Shown: piece after piece, positions 10,393 to 18,700 of the stretch | How positions within the stretch are numbered: position 1 is the first letter of the stretch | Layout: every line of letters begins with the position of its first letter | Origin: Bacillota bacterium | GTDB taxonomy: Bacteria; Bacillota; Clostridia; Lachnospirales; Lachnospiraceae | Length of the DNA: 64,000 nucleotides | Assembly (NCBI GenBank): GCA_023395555.1 | Contig: JAEWYQ010000051.1 | Coordinates: 232,207-296,206, forward strand | Direction of reading: 5' to 3' | The notes under the pieces: generated by a model | What the model was told of the DNA's origin: nothing | Database searches by the model: none | Seen by the model: the letters and a program-made list of their open reading frames with translations, nothing else | Made by a program: the position numbers and the translations under genes

Positions 10393-12102
10393 TTATTTTA
10401 CACCCAGCTTATCTTTTGCTGCATTCATTAGCTCAGTTCTCTTAGCCAATACCTTATCATGGCCCCACTCCTGACGCTTTGCAGTGAAATCAGCCAATAT
10501 CTTATCGAATTCCGCCTCGGTAGGAGCCAGAAGCAGCTTGGGAAGTACGGCACCCCACTCATTATCAATCTTGGACTGAATCTCCTGTTCTTCTGAACCG
10601 GCTTCCAAGGTGATATCATACTGAGAGGTTGTAATGGTGTAAGGATAGGTCCAGCGCTCCATCTGTCCCAGAGGCTCTGCGGTAGGAACAGCCCATGACA
10701 GCGCCATAGCGTTATCCTGGAACATCCAGTAGCAGGAGTCAGCTCCATACTGCTTATCGTATGCTGCTCTGTCATCAGTCAGAAGATCACGAACTTCCTG
10801 CTTCATTGTGGGAACACCGTCAACATAATCCCAAGTCACGCCTTCCACACCAAGCCAGGTCATATGCTGTCCATACTCGCTCATTAAATAGGAGCACAGC
10901 TGGATTGCACGATCCGGACGCTTACACTTCTTGGAAATCATAGTAACGGTCCAGCCGTTGATACCAGTGCCGGGCAGGGTATAAGCATCGCCCTTGGAGT
11001 TCTTCGGTCCGTCTACTGCAATATAGATGCTGTTGGGATCATTGGCGTATAATATCTTCTGCTGGTCAGCAAAGTCGGTGCGCTGATACAGCATACAGAA
11101 ATAACGTCCCTGAGCAATCTTTTCTTCCATCTGAGCTCTCTTGTCGATGAAAATATCATCTGCAAGGTAGCCTTCCGCTCCTAACTCTCTGTATACCTTC
11201 AGCCAACGGATTAATTCCGGATCATCGTATCTGTAGTAGTTCTGTCCGTCCTTCTCATAAGGAATTGCCAGGAAGTTGCTTAAAAACAGATCGAAGGAAT
11301 TGTTGCCGGTAGCACCGAATTCATGAGCACCAATGGGAATCAGGCTCTGTCCGTTAACCTCAGGGAACATCTCCTTTGCCTTCTTAACAGCGGCAACAAA
11401 GCCTTCCGGTGTGGTCATATCCGGGCTTCCGATTGCTTCATACATATCCTTGCGTACCAGGAATGTCTGATTGGAAGGAATTTTATCATATTTCTCATAG
11501 TCCTGCGGGGAGAAGGAGGAGTTGGGATATCCGTAGATATGCCCGTCAGACTGTGTATACCAGCCAACACGACCGGGATCAGCAACTTCAAACCAATAGG
11601 GATCGTATTCGGTTGCCAGCTCATCCAGAGCATAAACCATCTCATCCTCGATCATCTGTCCAACCTGACCTTCCCACCAGCCAAGGGTGATAAGATCCGG
11701 AAGGGAATCGGAAGCAATCAGAGAGTTCAGCTTCTCTGCCTCATTGCCGGCAGGAACAACAAACTGAATGTTAACACCTGTATCCTCGGTAATAGTCTTG
11801 GATACCAGATTCTCTCCCCAAGGTGTTGTAAACCAGGAGAAATGGATGTACCAGGTCAGAGTAACCTTATCATCCGCATGAGTCTGCCATCCGGGAACGG
11901 TTCCTTCTGCTGCGGGAGTATCCTCACCTGATGTATCCTCCGGTGCGGGAGTATCCTTGTTGGTGTCTGTGGCAGGTGCCTTTGTAGGTGCTGTCGTAGG
12001 TTTTACGTCACCAGTTCCGTCCTTCTTGCCGCAGCCGGCGAGGGAGATTGCCATCACCAGTACAAGAAGAACTGCAAGCATTTGCTTGAAGCTTTTTTTC
12101 AT
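10393..12102 (-). CDS. Extracellular solute-binding lipoprotein of a CUT1 sugar ABC transporter
   Basis: A 569-residue binding protein. The signal peptide ends in the lipobox LAGC with the lipidated Cys at residue 24, followed by a Thr/Pro/Asp-rich linker to about residue 75 and then the two-lobe family 1 binding fold (GWWEGQVGQM, PGTGINGWTVTMISKKCKRP). The length matches the LplA/YtcQ group, whose members bind oligosaccharides and pair with LplB/YtcP-type permeases. AGGAGG precedes the start, 34 bases after the second permease gene. No ATPase is encoded here, as is usual for this group, which shares an MsmX-type ATPase encoded elsewhere. The ligand is inferred to be a beta-glucan oligosaccharide. 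Confidence 0.92.
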   Translation of the reverse strand: MKKSFKQMLAVLLVLVMAISLAGCGKKDGTGDVKPTTAPTKAPATDTNKDTPAPEDTSGEDTPAAEGTVPGWQTHADDKVTLTWYIHFSWFTTPWGENLVSKTITEDTGVNIQFVVPAGNEAEKLNSLIASDSLPDLITLGWWEGQVGQMIEDEMVYALDELATEYDPYWFEVADPGRVGWYTQSDGHIYGYPNSSFSPQDYEKYDKIPSNQTFLVRKDMYEAIGSPDMTTPEGFVAAVKKAKEMFPEVNGQSLIPIGAHEFGATGNNSFDLFLSNFLAIPYEKDGQNYYRYDDPELIRWLKVYRELGAEGYLADDIFIDKRAQMEEKIAQGRYFCMLYQRTDFADQQKILYANDPNSIYIAVDGPKNSKGDAYTLPGTGINGWTVTMISKKCKRPDRAIQLCSYLMSEYGQHMTWLGVEGVTWDYVDGVPTMKQEVRDLLTDDRAAYDKQYGADSCYWMFQDNAMALSWAVPTAEPLGQMERWTYPYTITTSQYDITLEAGSEEQEIQSKIDNEWGAVLPKLLLAPTEAEFDKILADFTAKRQEWGHDKVLAKRTELMNAAKDKLGVK

Positions 12103-12136
12103 TGTTCTTTCCTCCTCATTATAAATAATTTTGCAT

Positions 12137-13060
12137 TTATTCCTTAACTGCGCCTATCATCATTCCCTTGATAAAATACTTCTGAAGGAATGGATATACA
12201 CAGCATATAGGCAGGGTTGTGATCACCATGGTCGCCAGCTTGATGGCGGTCGAGGTTGTGTCAGAGGCGGTGACATTGGAAGCAGAGAAGGCACTTGCCA
12301 CCTGGCTGGACTGAACCTGTGCCACCATCCGGTACAGATAGGTCTGAATCGGCTCCAGATCCACTCTGGTGGTCATATACATTACCCCTCCGAACCAGTC
12401 GTTCCATTGACCTACACCGTTAAACAGCGCGATGGTCGCCAGCACCGGTTTAGACAGCGGAAGCACCATCTGCAGGAAGATTCTCCACTCTCCCGCACCG
12501 TCGATCCGGGCAGCCTCCTCAAGGGAAGCCGGTATCTCCCGGAAAAAGTTGATAAAAATCAAAAGGTTAAAAAAGTTAAAAGCTGCCGGTATAATATATA
12601 CCAGGAAGTTATTTAATAAAGACAGGTTCTTAAACAGGAGGAAGGTAGGAATCAAGCCTCCCGAGAAAAACATGGTTATGGTTCCGATTGCCATATACCA
12701 TTTGCGGCCCACCAGGTGACTCTTGGACAAGGGATAGGCCACCATTGCCGTGAAAAACACATTTGTAATGGTTCCAATCACCGTTTTTGCGATAGTAACC
12801 CTAAAGGATTGTACCACTCCGCTGTCCTCAAATACCACCTTGTAATTCCCAAGGGAGAATTTCCTCGGCCACCAGTAAATTCCTCCCATCATCGCATCCT
12901 TCGCATCGTTAAAGGAATTGACCACTACATACCAGATGGGGTAGATACAAAGAAAGCAGATAACCAGCATAAAAATCGTATTCAGGGTATCGAAGATCAG
13001 GGTTCCCTTAGAACGCTTGATTGCCGTTGCATGCATTGTTTTCAAAATAGTTCCCTCCAT
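12137..13060 (-). CDS. CUT1 sugar ABC transporter permease (MalG/YtcP-type)
   Basis: A 307-residue inner-membrane protein with six predicted segments. The EAA loop that contacts the ATPase is seen as EEAARIDGAGEWRIFLQMVLP, and the protein ends in FIKGMMIGAVKE, typical of the MalG side. It follows the other permease by only five bases. The ATG at 13060 has AAGG overlapping the upstream stop region; a TTG slightly downstream with GGAGGG before it is also possible. Together with its partner it forms the channel for the oligosaccharide captured by the lipoprotein encoded next. Confidence 0.92.
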   Translation of the reverse strand: MEGTILKTMHATAIKRSKGTLIFDTLNTIFMLVICFLCIYPIWYVVVNSFNDAKDAMMGGIYWWPRKFSLGNYKVVFEDSGVVQSFRVTIAKTVIGTITNVFFTAMVAYPLSKSHLVGRKWYMAIGTITMFFSGGLIPTFLLFKNLSLLNNFLVYIIPAAFNFFNLLIFINFFREIPASLEEAARIDGAGEWRIFLQMVLPLSKPVLATIALFNGVGQWNDWFGGVMYMTTRVDLEPIQTYLYRMVAQVQSSQVASAFSASNVTASDTTSTAIKLATMVITTLPICCVYPFLQKYFIKGMMIGAVKE

Positions 13061-13065
13061 TTTCC

Positions 13066-14028
13066 TTAATACAGCGATCTGCCAAGAAGCTTCTTACAGG
13101 TCGAATTGGTTATCAACAGAAGGGCCAGGGCGACAATTGCCTTGAAGAGCCCTACGGCAGTCGCATAGGAATAGTTGCCCATCTGCATTCCCAATTGGTA
13201 GACATAGGTGTCAATTACCTGGCTGCGCGAAATATTGATCTGGTTTTTCAGTATCATAATCTGATCAAAATTGGAGTTAAGCAGGGAGGATACCTGCAGT
13301 ATCAGCATAATGGCAATTGTTCCCGTAATGGACGGAAGGGTAATAAAACGTATTTTCTGAAGCTTGGAAGCCCCATCTACCGTAGCGGCTTCATACATCT
13401 CCTGATCCACTGCGGCAATTGCCGCCAGATAAAGAATTGCTCCCCATCCCAGCTCCTTCCAGCTGTCGGTGATCAGGGCAATCCACCAGAAATACTTCGG
13501 TGCGCCAAGGAAGGAAATCGGTTCCTTCAACAAATGAATCGAGGTAAAGAAATCATTCAGCAGGCCGTCCTTCGACATCCAGGTTGTTAGGATACCTCCC
13601 AGCACTACCCAGGATAAGAAGTGGGGCAGATACGAAATGGTCTGGGATATCTTCTTAAATCTGTTTCCCCTGATCTCATTCACCAGCAAAGCAAAGATGA
13701 TCGGCAGGGGAAAGCCGATGAGTAATTTCAGCAGGCTGATTCCCACCGTATTCGTCATGATATCGGTAAAATTACTATCCGAAAAGAAGTCTTTGAAATA
13801 TTTCAGGCCCACCCAGGGAGCTTCAGAGATCGCTTTGGTAATTTTGAATTTCTTAAAAGCAATCACAATACCGCCCATGGGTATGTAGTTAAATACCAGC
13901 ATCCAGAGAATTCCGGGAAGCACCATCATCTGCAGTTTTCTCTGGCGCCACCACTTCCGCAGTGTCTCTTTGGCACCACCCCTGCCAATTACCGGCACAC
14001 TCCCTGCCCTTACAGTTGCTTTCGCCAT
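13066..14028 (-). CDS. CUT1 sugar ABC transporter permease (LplB/MalF-type)
   Basis: A 320-residue permease with about six membrane segments. GILWMLVFNYIPMGGIVIAF marks the first segment and YEAATVDGASKLQKIRFITLP the EAA loop. This arrangement, with the LplB-like permease first, the YtcP-like permease second and the binding protein last, is the standard order in Firmicutes oligosaccharide operons. GGAGG precedes the ATG. The 187 bases upstream contain the conserved AGGTGT element and a possible weak promoter, suggesting activator-dependent transcription. Confidence 0.92.
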   Translation of the reverse strand: MAKATVRAGSVPVIGRGGAKETLRKWWRQRKLQMMVLPGILWMLVFNYIPMGGIVIAFKKFKITKAISEAPWVGLKYFKDFFSDSNFTDIMTNTVGISLLKLLIGFPLPIIFALLVNEIRGNRFKKISQTISYLPHFLSWVVLGGILTTWMSKDGLLNDFFTSIHLLKEPISFLGAPKYFWWIALITDSWKELGWGAILYLAAIAAVDQEMYEAATVDGASKLQKIRFITLPSITGTIAIMLILQVSSLLNSNFDQIMILKNQINISRSQVIDTYVYQLGMQMGNYSYATAVGLFKAIVALALLLITNSTCKKLLGRSLY

Positions 14029-14184
14029 AATCTATTCCTCCATCCTAATCCTCACATTCCCTAAAGCAATTTTAAAAAATAAAATCGTTTTTATTTTTAT
14101 ACAGGAAATTTTGTCTTGTGAACATTGTCTTAAATACATAATAAACAATATTGTTTCCCAGCATAATGCTCAATTTTTCTATAA

Positions 14185-14213
14185 AGGTGTCATTTTTTTA
14201 TTTTCAACACCAT
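14185..14213 (-). promoter_or_regulatory. Shared AGGTGT element upstream of the transporter operon
   Basis: The 16-mer AGGTGTCATTTTTTTA at 14185-14200 recurs exactly at 15310-15325, and in both places is followed by an A/T stretch and a CACACC or AACACC half, giving a GGTGT/ACACC inverted pair. Both copies sit upstream of minus-strand genes of the locus. The fit to a YesN-type regulator site is inference. Confidence 0.45.
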
Positions 14214-14215
14214 CT

Positions 14216-15181
14216 TTACTTTCCCAGGGTAACCTTGTCCCATATTTTATGATTCACTGATATTTTATGATCTTTTTTCAATGCCTCATAAGCTTTTTCC
14301 ACCGCAATCTGCTTCGCTTCCGTGAGAGCCTGCTCCAGTGCCTCCTGATAAAGGCTGTCGGAGGTATTGCTGACCAGCTTAAGAATATAAAATCCCTTTA
14401 CTGTCTCCACAATGCCGCTCACCTCTCCCTGCTGCATTGTAGGAATGGTCTCTTCCAGATTTTTTTCTTCACCAAAGGTATCCTTCCCTTCAAGAAAGGA
14501 CAGCTTCCCTGAATTCAGAGACTCGCTCTGATCCAGCTCTGTGATATCTTCTGCCGTCTCCGCCTCTGAAAGATGCTTCTCCATCTCCTCCCGGTCCTTC
14601 CCATAGAGATACTGAATGTCATATTGCTGATAGTCCTCTTTCTTTATTGTCTCCTTAACCTTGTCCTCCTCCGTCTTAACGCCCTTCTCGAAGGCGGAGT
14701 AACTGATCGCAGCCAATGCAATCTTGTCCTGCAGCTTTATCAGCTTCTCTTCGGTTAATCCCAGTTTGCTCAGTCTTTCCCGGGTGAAATTCTTAGTGAA
14801 GCTCTCCACCTTGGAACGGTTATTTTCCTTATCGCTTTCGGTCAGAGCATCACCTGCCTCCAGGGCCTTCTGATAAAACAATTCGTATTTAATCGCATTC
14901 TCCAGGGCCATATCCTTCAATGCTTCCCCCAGAGTTACTCCCTCTTCATATTCCACATCCCAGTAGTTCTCCCCGCTGTTCATATAAGAAGCATAGAGCT
15001 GCCCCTGCATCTCCGCAAGAAGGAGATGGTACTGCATCTCATCCATGCTGATTTCTGTCTTGTCCACTGTCACTGCCGTTTCCTGCCCCCCGGCTTTTCC
15101 TGCGTTCCCGCATCCCGTAAAGGAAGCCGCAAGAAGGGTGACTGCTAGAAATCCGGCTAATATTTTTGATTTTTTCTTCAT
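14216..15181 (-). CDS. PrsA/SurA-like peptidyl-prolyl isomerase lipoprotein
   Basis: A 321-residue lipoprotein with the lipobox FTGC (Cys near residue 24). It has a SurA-like helical chaperone region (about 30-170) and a degenerate parvulin rotamase region (about 180-290; SGKLSFLEGKDTFGEEKNLE, EVSGIVETVKGFYILKLV). Such proteins help fold exported proteins at the outer face of the membrane. AGGTGG precedes the second ATG; an upstream GTG at 15190 is less likely. It lies between the GH2 gene and the transporter operon, and its upstream region carries AGGTGT-type motifs. A role in folding the abundant sugar-binding lipoprotein or another exported protein of the locus is inferred. Confidence 0.85.
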   Translation of the reverse strand: MKKKSKILAGFLAVTLLAASFTGCGNAGKAGGQETAVTVDKTEISMDEMQYHLLLAEMQGQLYASYMNSGENYWDVEYEEGVTLGEALKDMALENAIKYELFYQKALEAGDALTESDKENNRSKVESFTKNFTRERLSKLGLTEEKLIKLQDKIALAAISYSAFEKGVKTEEDKVKETIKKEDYQQYDIQYLYGKDREEMEKHLSEAETAEDITELDQSESLNSGKLSFLEGKDTFGEEKNLEETIPTMQQGEVSGIVETVKGFYILKLVSNTSDSLYQEALEQALTEAKQIAVEKAYEALKKDHKISVNHKIWDKVTLGK

Positions 15182-15240
15182 CATTACCACCTTAGTTTGA
15201 ATTTTATATTTGTGAAATATGCTATAATTCAGATGCCAAA

Positions 15241-15325
15241 AACACCTTTTAACACCTAAATCCAGTATATCAAAACATTTTTTTATCTTAAGGAGAGTAT
15301 TTTTTTAGAAGGTGTCATTTTTTTA
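15241..15325 (-). promoter_or_regulatory. Direct AGGTGTT repeats and AGGTGT element upstream of the prsA-like gene
   Basis: On the minus strand two AGGTGTT copies (15257-15251 and 15247-15241) have a 10-base period, one helical turn, and lie about 60-75 bases from the start codon near a TATAGC box (15226-15221). Further upstream, 15310-15325 repeats the 16-mer found before the transporter operon. The pattern suits an AraC-type activator binding one face of the helix. Confidence 0.45.
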
Positions 15326-15335
15326 GTTCGACTTT

Positions 15336-17150
15336 TCACACCTTCTCTTCATCCTGAAGATTGACCTCCAGAGGAGTGACCTTGCAACGCTTTCTGTCAT
15401 AGGTCAACAGACCATTTACTTCATCCTCCACATCACTGAGCTGGGTGTACACTACCGCTGACAGCCCTTGCTCCTTCAGCTTTGCCAGTTCCTCGCGGTA
15501 AAGCTGCTGATAAGCCCGGTCAAACTCCTCCCCAGTCAGATATATTTTATATCCGTACACCCTCCAGGAAAAGGAGTGACCCGGGATATAGCAGGCATAG
15601 CCCCCGATTTCCGAGAAGATCACCGCCCTTTTGCGATACCGCACCTTCAGAGGATGAAAATAATTATGAACACTTTCAAAGTCCCCGATCCCCTGGTCAT
15701 ACCAACCGCTGGCGTGGTCAATCAGCCTGGTGGCATCCAGCTCCCGGATCAATCGATAGGCTTCCTTTGCATCAAACTGTCCCCACCCCTCATTAAAGGG
15801 CACCCATACAACTACCGAGGGACAAGAATAAAGGAGTTCCACCGTCCGGCGGCATTCCATGCTCCACTCCCGCCGGCCCTCCCGGTTCCCTCTTCCAAAC
15901 AGCCGGTAATGCCTGTCACTGATCCGTCCGGCGATCCAGGGAAGAAGCGTGGGCAGGTATCCTACCAGAAGCTGGTTATATTCTTCTCCTCCGTTCACCA
16001 TATCCTGCCACACCAGCATTCCCAGCCGGTCACAGTGGTAATACCAGCGCAGAGGCTCTATTTTAATATGCTTGCGAAGCATATTAAAGCCCAGGGCCTT
16101 CGCCTTCTCAATATCATAAATCATCGCCCCGTCACTGGGCGCGGTATATAATCCGTCCGGCCAGTATCCCTGGTCTAAAAGTCCGTTCTGAAAATATGGC
16201 TTTCCATTCAAATGAATTCGGATATGCCCATTGCCATCCTCTTTCAGCTCAACGCTTCTCATGGCAAAATATCCTTCCACTCTGTCCTCTCCGGCGGTCA
16301 GTGTAAAATCATACAGGAAGGGCCTCTCCGGACTCCAGAATATAAAATCCTCCAGTCTGACAACAATCCTCGGCTCATAAAAGGAAGCGGTGTATCTGAC
16401 CTTCTCCCCCTCCCGAACAGTGATCTGATACTGCAGCTGCGGCTCCGGCCGTCCATAAGAGGTGTTGCAGCTGATCAGCAGCTCAACCTCCCCCTGCTCC
16501 GTTCGGGGCGTAATCTTGATTCCTTCAATATAATTCTCCGGCACCCACTCATACCAGACCGTCTGCCAGATTCCGCTCTGGGCCGTATAGAACATTCCTC
16601 CCCGGAGCAGCTTCTGTTTTCCCCGGCTGTGAAAGGAGGTGTCAGATTGGTCCTCCACCTTCAGCACCAGAAAATTCGTCCCCTCTCTCAGCTCCTCCGT
16701 AATATCCACGGAGAACGGAAGATAGCCTCCCTGATGGACGGCGGCCTTATGATCATTAAAATATACCTCACAGCTTTGATCCACCGCTCCAAAATGAAGA
16801 ATGAGACGCCTGCCGGAAGGAAGCCTTTCTATATATAATTCCCTTCGATACCAGAGATATTCGCCCGGCTTGAGCTGGCGGCCGACTCCGGACAACACGC
16901 TCTCCGGAGAGAAGGGAACCAGAATCCTGCCGTCATAATCCCTGGGTTTTACCCCTCCGTCATTGCGGATGGCGTAATCCCAGTATCCGTTTAAAATCGT
17001 GTAATTCTCCCTCCGCAGCTGGGGTCTTGGATATTCCTGCAACACTTTTCCGGTATCCAGACTCTCTCCCCAAACCGTATACAGCTGGTTATTCATACCC
17101 AGCTTCTTATCTTTAAACAGCAAAGTTCTGACCGCATCCTTTATATTCAT
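15336..17150 (-). CDS. GH2-family glycoside hydrolase, cytoplasmic
   Basis: About 604 residues with the GH2 plan: sugar-binding jelly roll (about 45-200), immunoglobulin-like domain (about 205-305) and TIM barrel (about 310-590). The acid/base is the Glu of WVPFNEGW (about residue 454) and the nucleophile the Glu of VIFSEIGGY (about 514). It is compact compared with LacZ (about 1000) and lacks a signal peptide. GH2 includes beta-galactosidases, glucuronidases, mannosidases and others; this one cannot be assigned, but its place between GH30 genes and the transporter suggests removal of a side sugar from imported oligosaccharides. GGGGGG precedes the ATG at 17150. A terminator lies upstream at 17245-17296, so it starts its own unit. 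Confidence 0.88.
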   Translation of the reverse strand: MNIKDAVRTLLFKDKKLGMNNQLYTVWGESLDTGKVLQEYPRPQLRRENYTILNGYWDYAIRNDGGVKPRDYDGRILVPFSPESVLSGVGRQLKPGEYLWYRRELYIERLPSGRRLILHFGAVDQSCEVYFNDHKAAVHQGGYLPFSVDITEELREGTNFLVLKVEDQSDTSFHSRGKQKLLRGGMFYTAQSGIWQTVWYEWVPENYIEGIKITPRTEQGEVELLISCNTSYGRPEPQLQYQITVREGEKVRYTASFYEPRIVVRLEDFIFWSPERPFLYDFTLTAGEDRVEGYFAMRSVELKEDGNGHIRIHLNGKPYFQNGLLDQGYWPDGLYTAPSDGAMIYDIEKAKALGFNMLRKHIKIEPLRWYYHCDRLGMLVWQDMVNGGEEYNQLLVGYLPTLLPWIAGRISDRHYRLFGRGNREGRREWSMECRRTVELLYSCPSVVVWVPFNEGWGQFDAKEAYRLIRELDATRLIDHASGWYDQGIGDFESVHNYFHPLKVRYRKRAVIFSEIGGYACYIPGHSFSWRVYGYKIYLTGEEFDRAYQQLYREELAKLKEQGLSAVVYTQLSDVEDEVNGLLTYDRKRCKVTPLEVNLQDEEKV

Positions 17151-17244
17151 CACGGCACCCCCCAAGGAATTCTATTGCAATAATGCGAGTTATAAGAACA
17201 ACTGTAATATAACCAGTTTATTACAGCAACCCATACTATGTTCC

Positions 17245-17296
17245 TGAAAAAGGGCTGCAATTTTGCAGACTTTAAGTCCGCCGAAACTGCAGCCCT
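17245..17296 (-). terminator. Terminator after the GH30 pair
   Basis: Outer arms AGGGCTGCA (17251-17259) and TGCAGCCCT (17288-17296) close a longer imperfect hairpin; on the minus strand it is followed by TTTTTC. It ends the phosphorylase-GH30-GH30 unit. Confidence 0.8.
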
Positions 17297-17349
17297 CCTA
17301 TATATAATTATTTCTGCTATGTCTGAGATGATCTCTTACGTGGGAGCTG

Positions 17350-18678
17350 CTACAGAAGAGCCGTTGCAATGGCATTGCCGGGCAGCTCAAACTCAATCAG
17401 CTTACCCTCCACACGAATTACCACCGGAAGCTTCTTCTCCGTCCGGTTCAATACTACCAGCGCCAGGGAACCATCCGGATTCTTAAAGGCTGTTGCCTCC
17501 AGATCACTGGTATACTTTGATAATCCGATCCGCTTTGCTCCGGGCCGGATATATTTGCTGAAATGTCCGATATAATCAAAGGACAGCTTGATATCCAGTT
17601 CTCCCGTCCGGATATCAACCATAACAGGCGCATCGCAATAATTCCCCACATGGTTTGGACCGCCTTTTTCATCCAGAAAGATATTCCAGTCGATGAAACC
17701 GGTCATTCCCGCATTGAGATTCCCCATGATATCATGAGCATACATCTGGGCATTCTTCAGCTGATCCGTGCTAAAACGGCTGTATTCCACACAGCCCTCG
17801 GTGAAAATCAGTTCCTTGTCCGGGAATGCCTCTCCGGTCAGACGGATGGCTTCAAAATGATCCCCCGAATACCAGTGGAAGGCTACTCCGTCCACCAGAG
17901 AATCCGTGTCCTGATCAATGATATCCCTGGCCCGCTCATACATACGTTCCTTATTGTGATCCCAGATATTCAGCTTGATATGCCTCAGTCCGTTCCGTTT
18001 CAATGCCGGAGAGAGAAAATCTCTCAGGAATACCTTCTCCTCCTGCGCCGTAAAGATGCAGGAATCCCAGGTCTGAACCGCGGCTGGTTCGTTCTGGATT
18101 GTTAACCTGTTTACTTTAAAGCCCTTCTTCTCATATTCTTTAATATAACGGCAGATATATTCCGCCCAGGCTTCCCGGCATTCCTCCTTCAGCTTTCCCC
18201 CATGGGTACGGCTGTTATTGGTCTTCATAAAAGCCGGCGGAGACCAGGGAGTAAGCATCAGATCAAAGGCTTCTCCCGCCTTCTCCTGCGCCGCTCTCAG
18301 AAGAGGAAAGATATACTCCTCCTCCCGGTCCAGACTCATGGACGCCATCTCCTTATCCTCCGGGTCATCCATAGCCGCATAGGTGCCAAGGGAAAAATCG
18401 CAGCTGTCAATATGGCTTCTCATCAGATGATAACCATGTCCCCCTTCCCCAAAATACAGCTCCAGCGCTTTCTCCTGATTTTCCGGCGTCAGCTTGGAGA
18501 AGGCATAGCCTGCCGCCTCGGTTACCGCCCCGCCAAATCCCAGCCAGGTCTGGTATTCCACTTTCGGGTACAGATTAACCACATGATTTTCAATCGCCTT
18601 TCCCTCCGGTATGGCCTCATATTCCCTCACCAGGGTTTCCTTTTTCTGCTCTTCATAACAGGTTATGATTAATTTCAT
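17350..18678 (-). CDS. GH30-family glycoside hydrolase, second tandem copy
   Basis: A 442-residue GH30 enzyme (glucosylceramidase / beta-1,6-glucanase clan). The family opening YQTWLGFGGAVTEAAGYAF, LTPWSPPAFMKTN, the acid/base Glu in LTIQNEPAAVQTWDSC and the nucleophile Glu in LIFTEGCVEYS are all present, with the C-terminal beta-domain ending in NAIATALL. No signal peptide, so it works in the cytoplasm. It is a close paralogue of the protein encoded immediately upstream. GGGAGGG precedes the ATG, 22 bases after that gene. In a locus with GH16 and phosphorylases, a beta-1,6- or beta-glucosidase role on branched glucan fragments is the best guess; other GH30 activities are not excluded. Confidence 0.9.
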   Translation of the reverse strand: MKLIITCYEEQKKETLVREYEAIPEGKAIENHVVNLYPKVEYQTWLGFGGAVTEAAGYAFSKLTPENQEKALELYFGEGGHGYHLMRSHIDSCDFSLGTYAAMDDPEDKEMASMSLDREEEYIFPLLRAAQEKAGEAFDLMLTPWSPPAFMKTNNSRTHGGKLKEECREAWAEYICRYIKEYEKKGFKVNRLTIQNEPAAVQTWDSCIFTAQEEKVFLRDFLSPALKRNGLRHIKLNIWDHNKERMYERARDIIDQDTDSLVDGVAFHWYSGDHFEAIRLTGEAFPDKELIFTEGCVEYSRFSTDQLKNAQMYAHDIMGNLNAGMTGFIDWNIFLDEKGGPNHVGNYCDAPVMVDIRTGELDIKLSFDYIGHFSKYIRPGAKRIGLSKYTSDLEATAFKNPDGSLALVVLNRTEKKLPVVIRVEGKLIEFELPGNAIATALL

Positions 18679-18700
18679 CGTGATATCCCTCCCTCTGCCG

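Noticed and set aside
12131..12616. Plus-strand frames opposite the sugar permease genes
   Set aside because: No conserved motifs, and they overlap fully with well-defined permeases.
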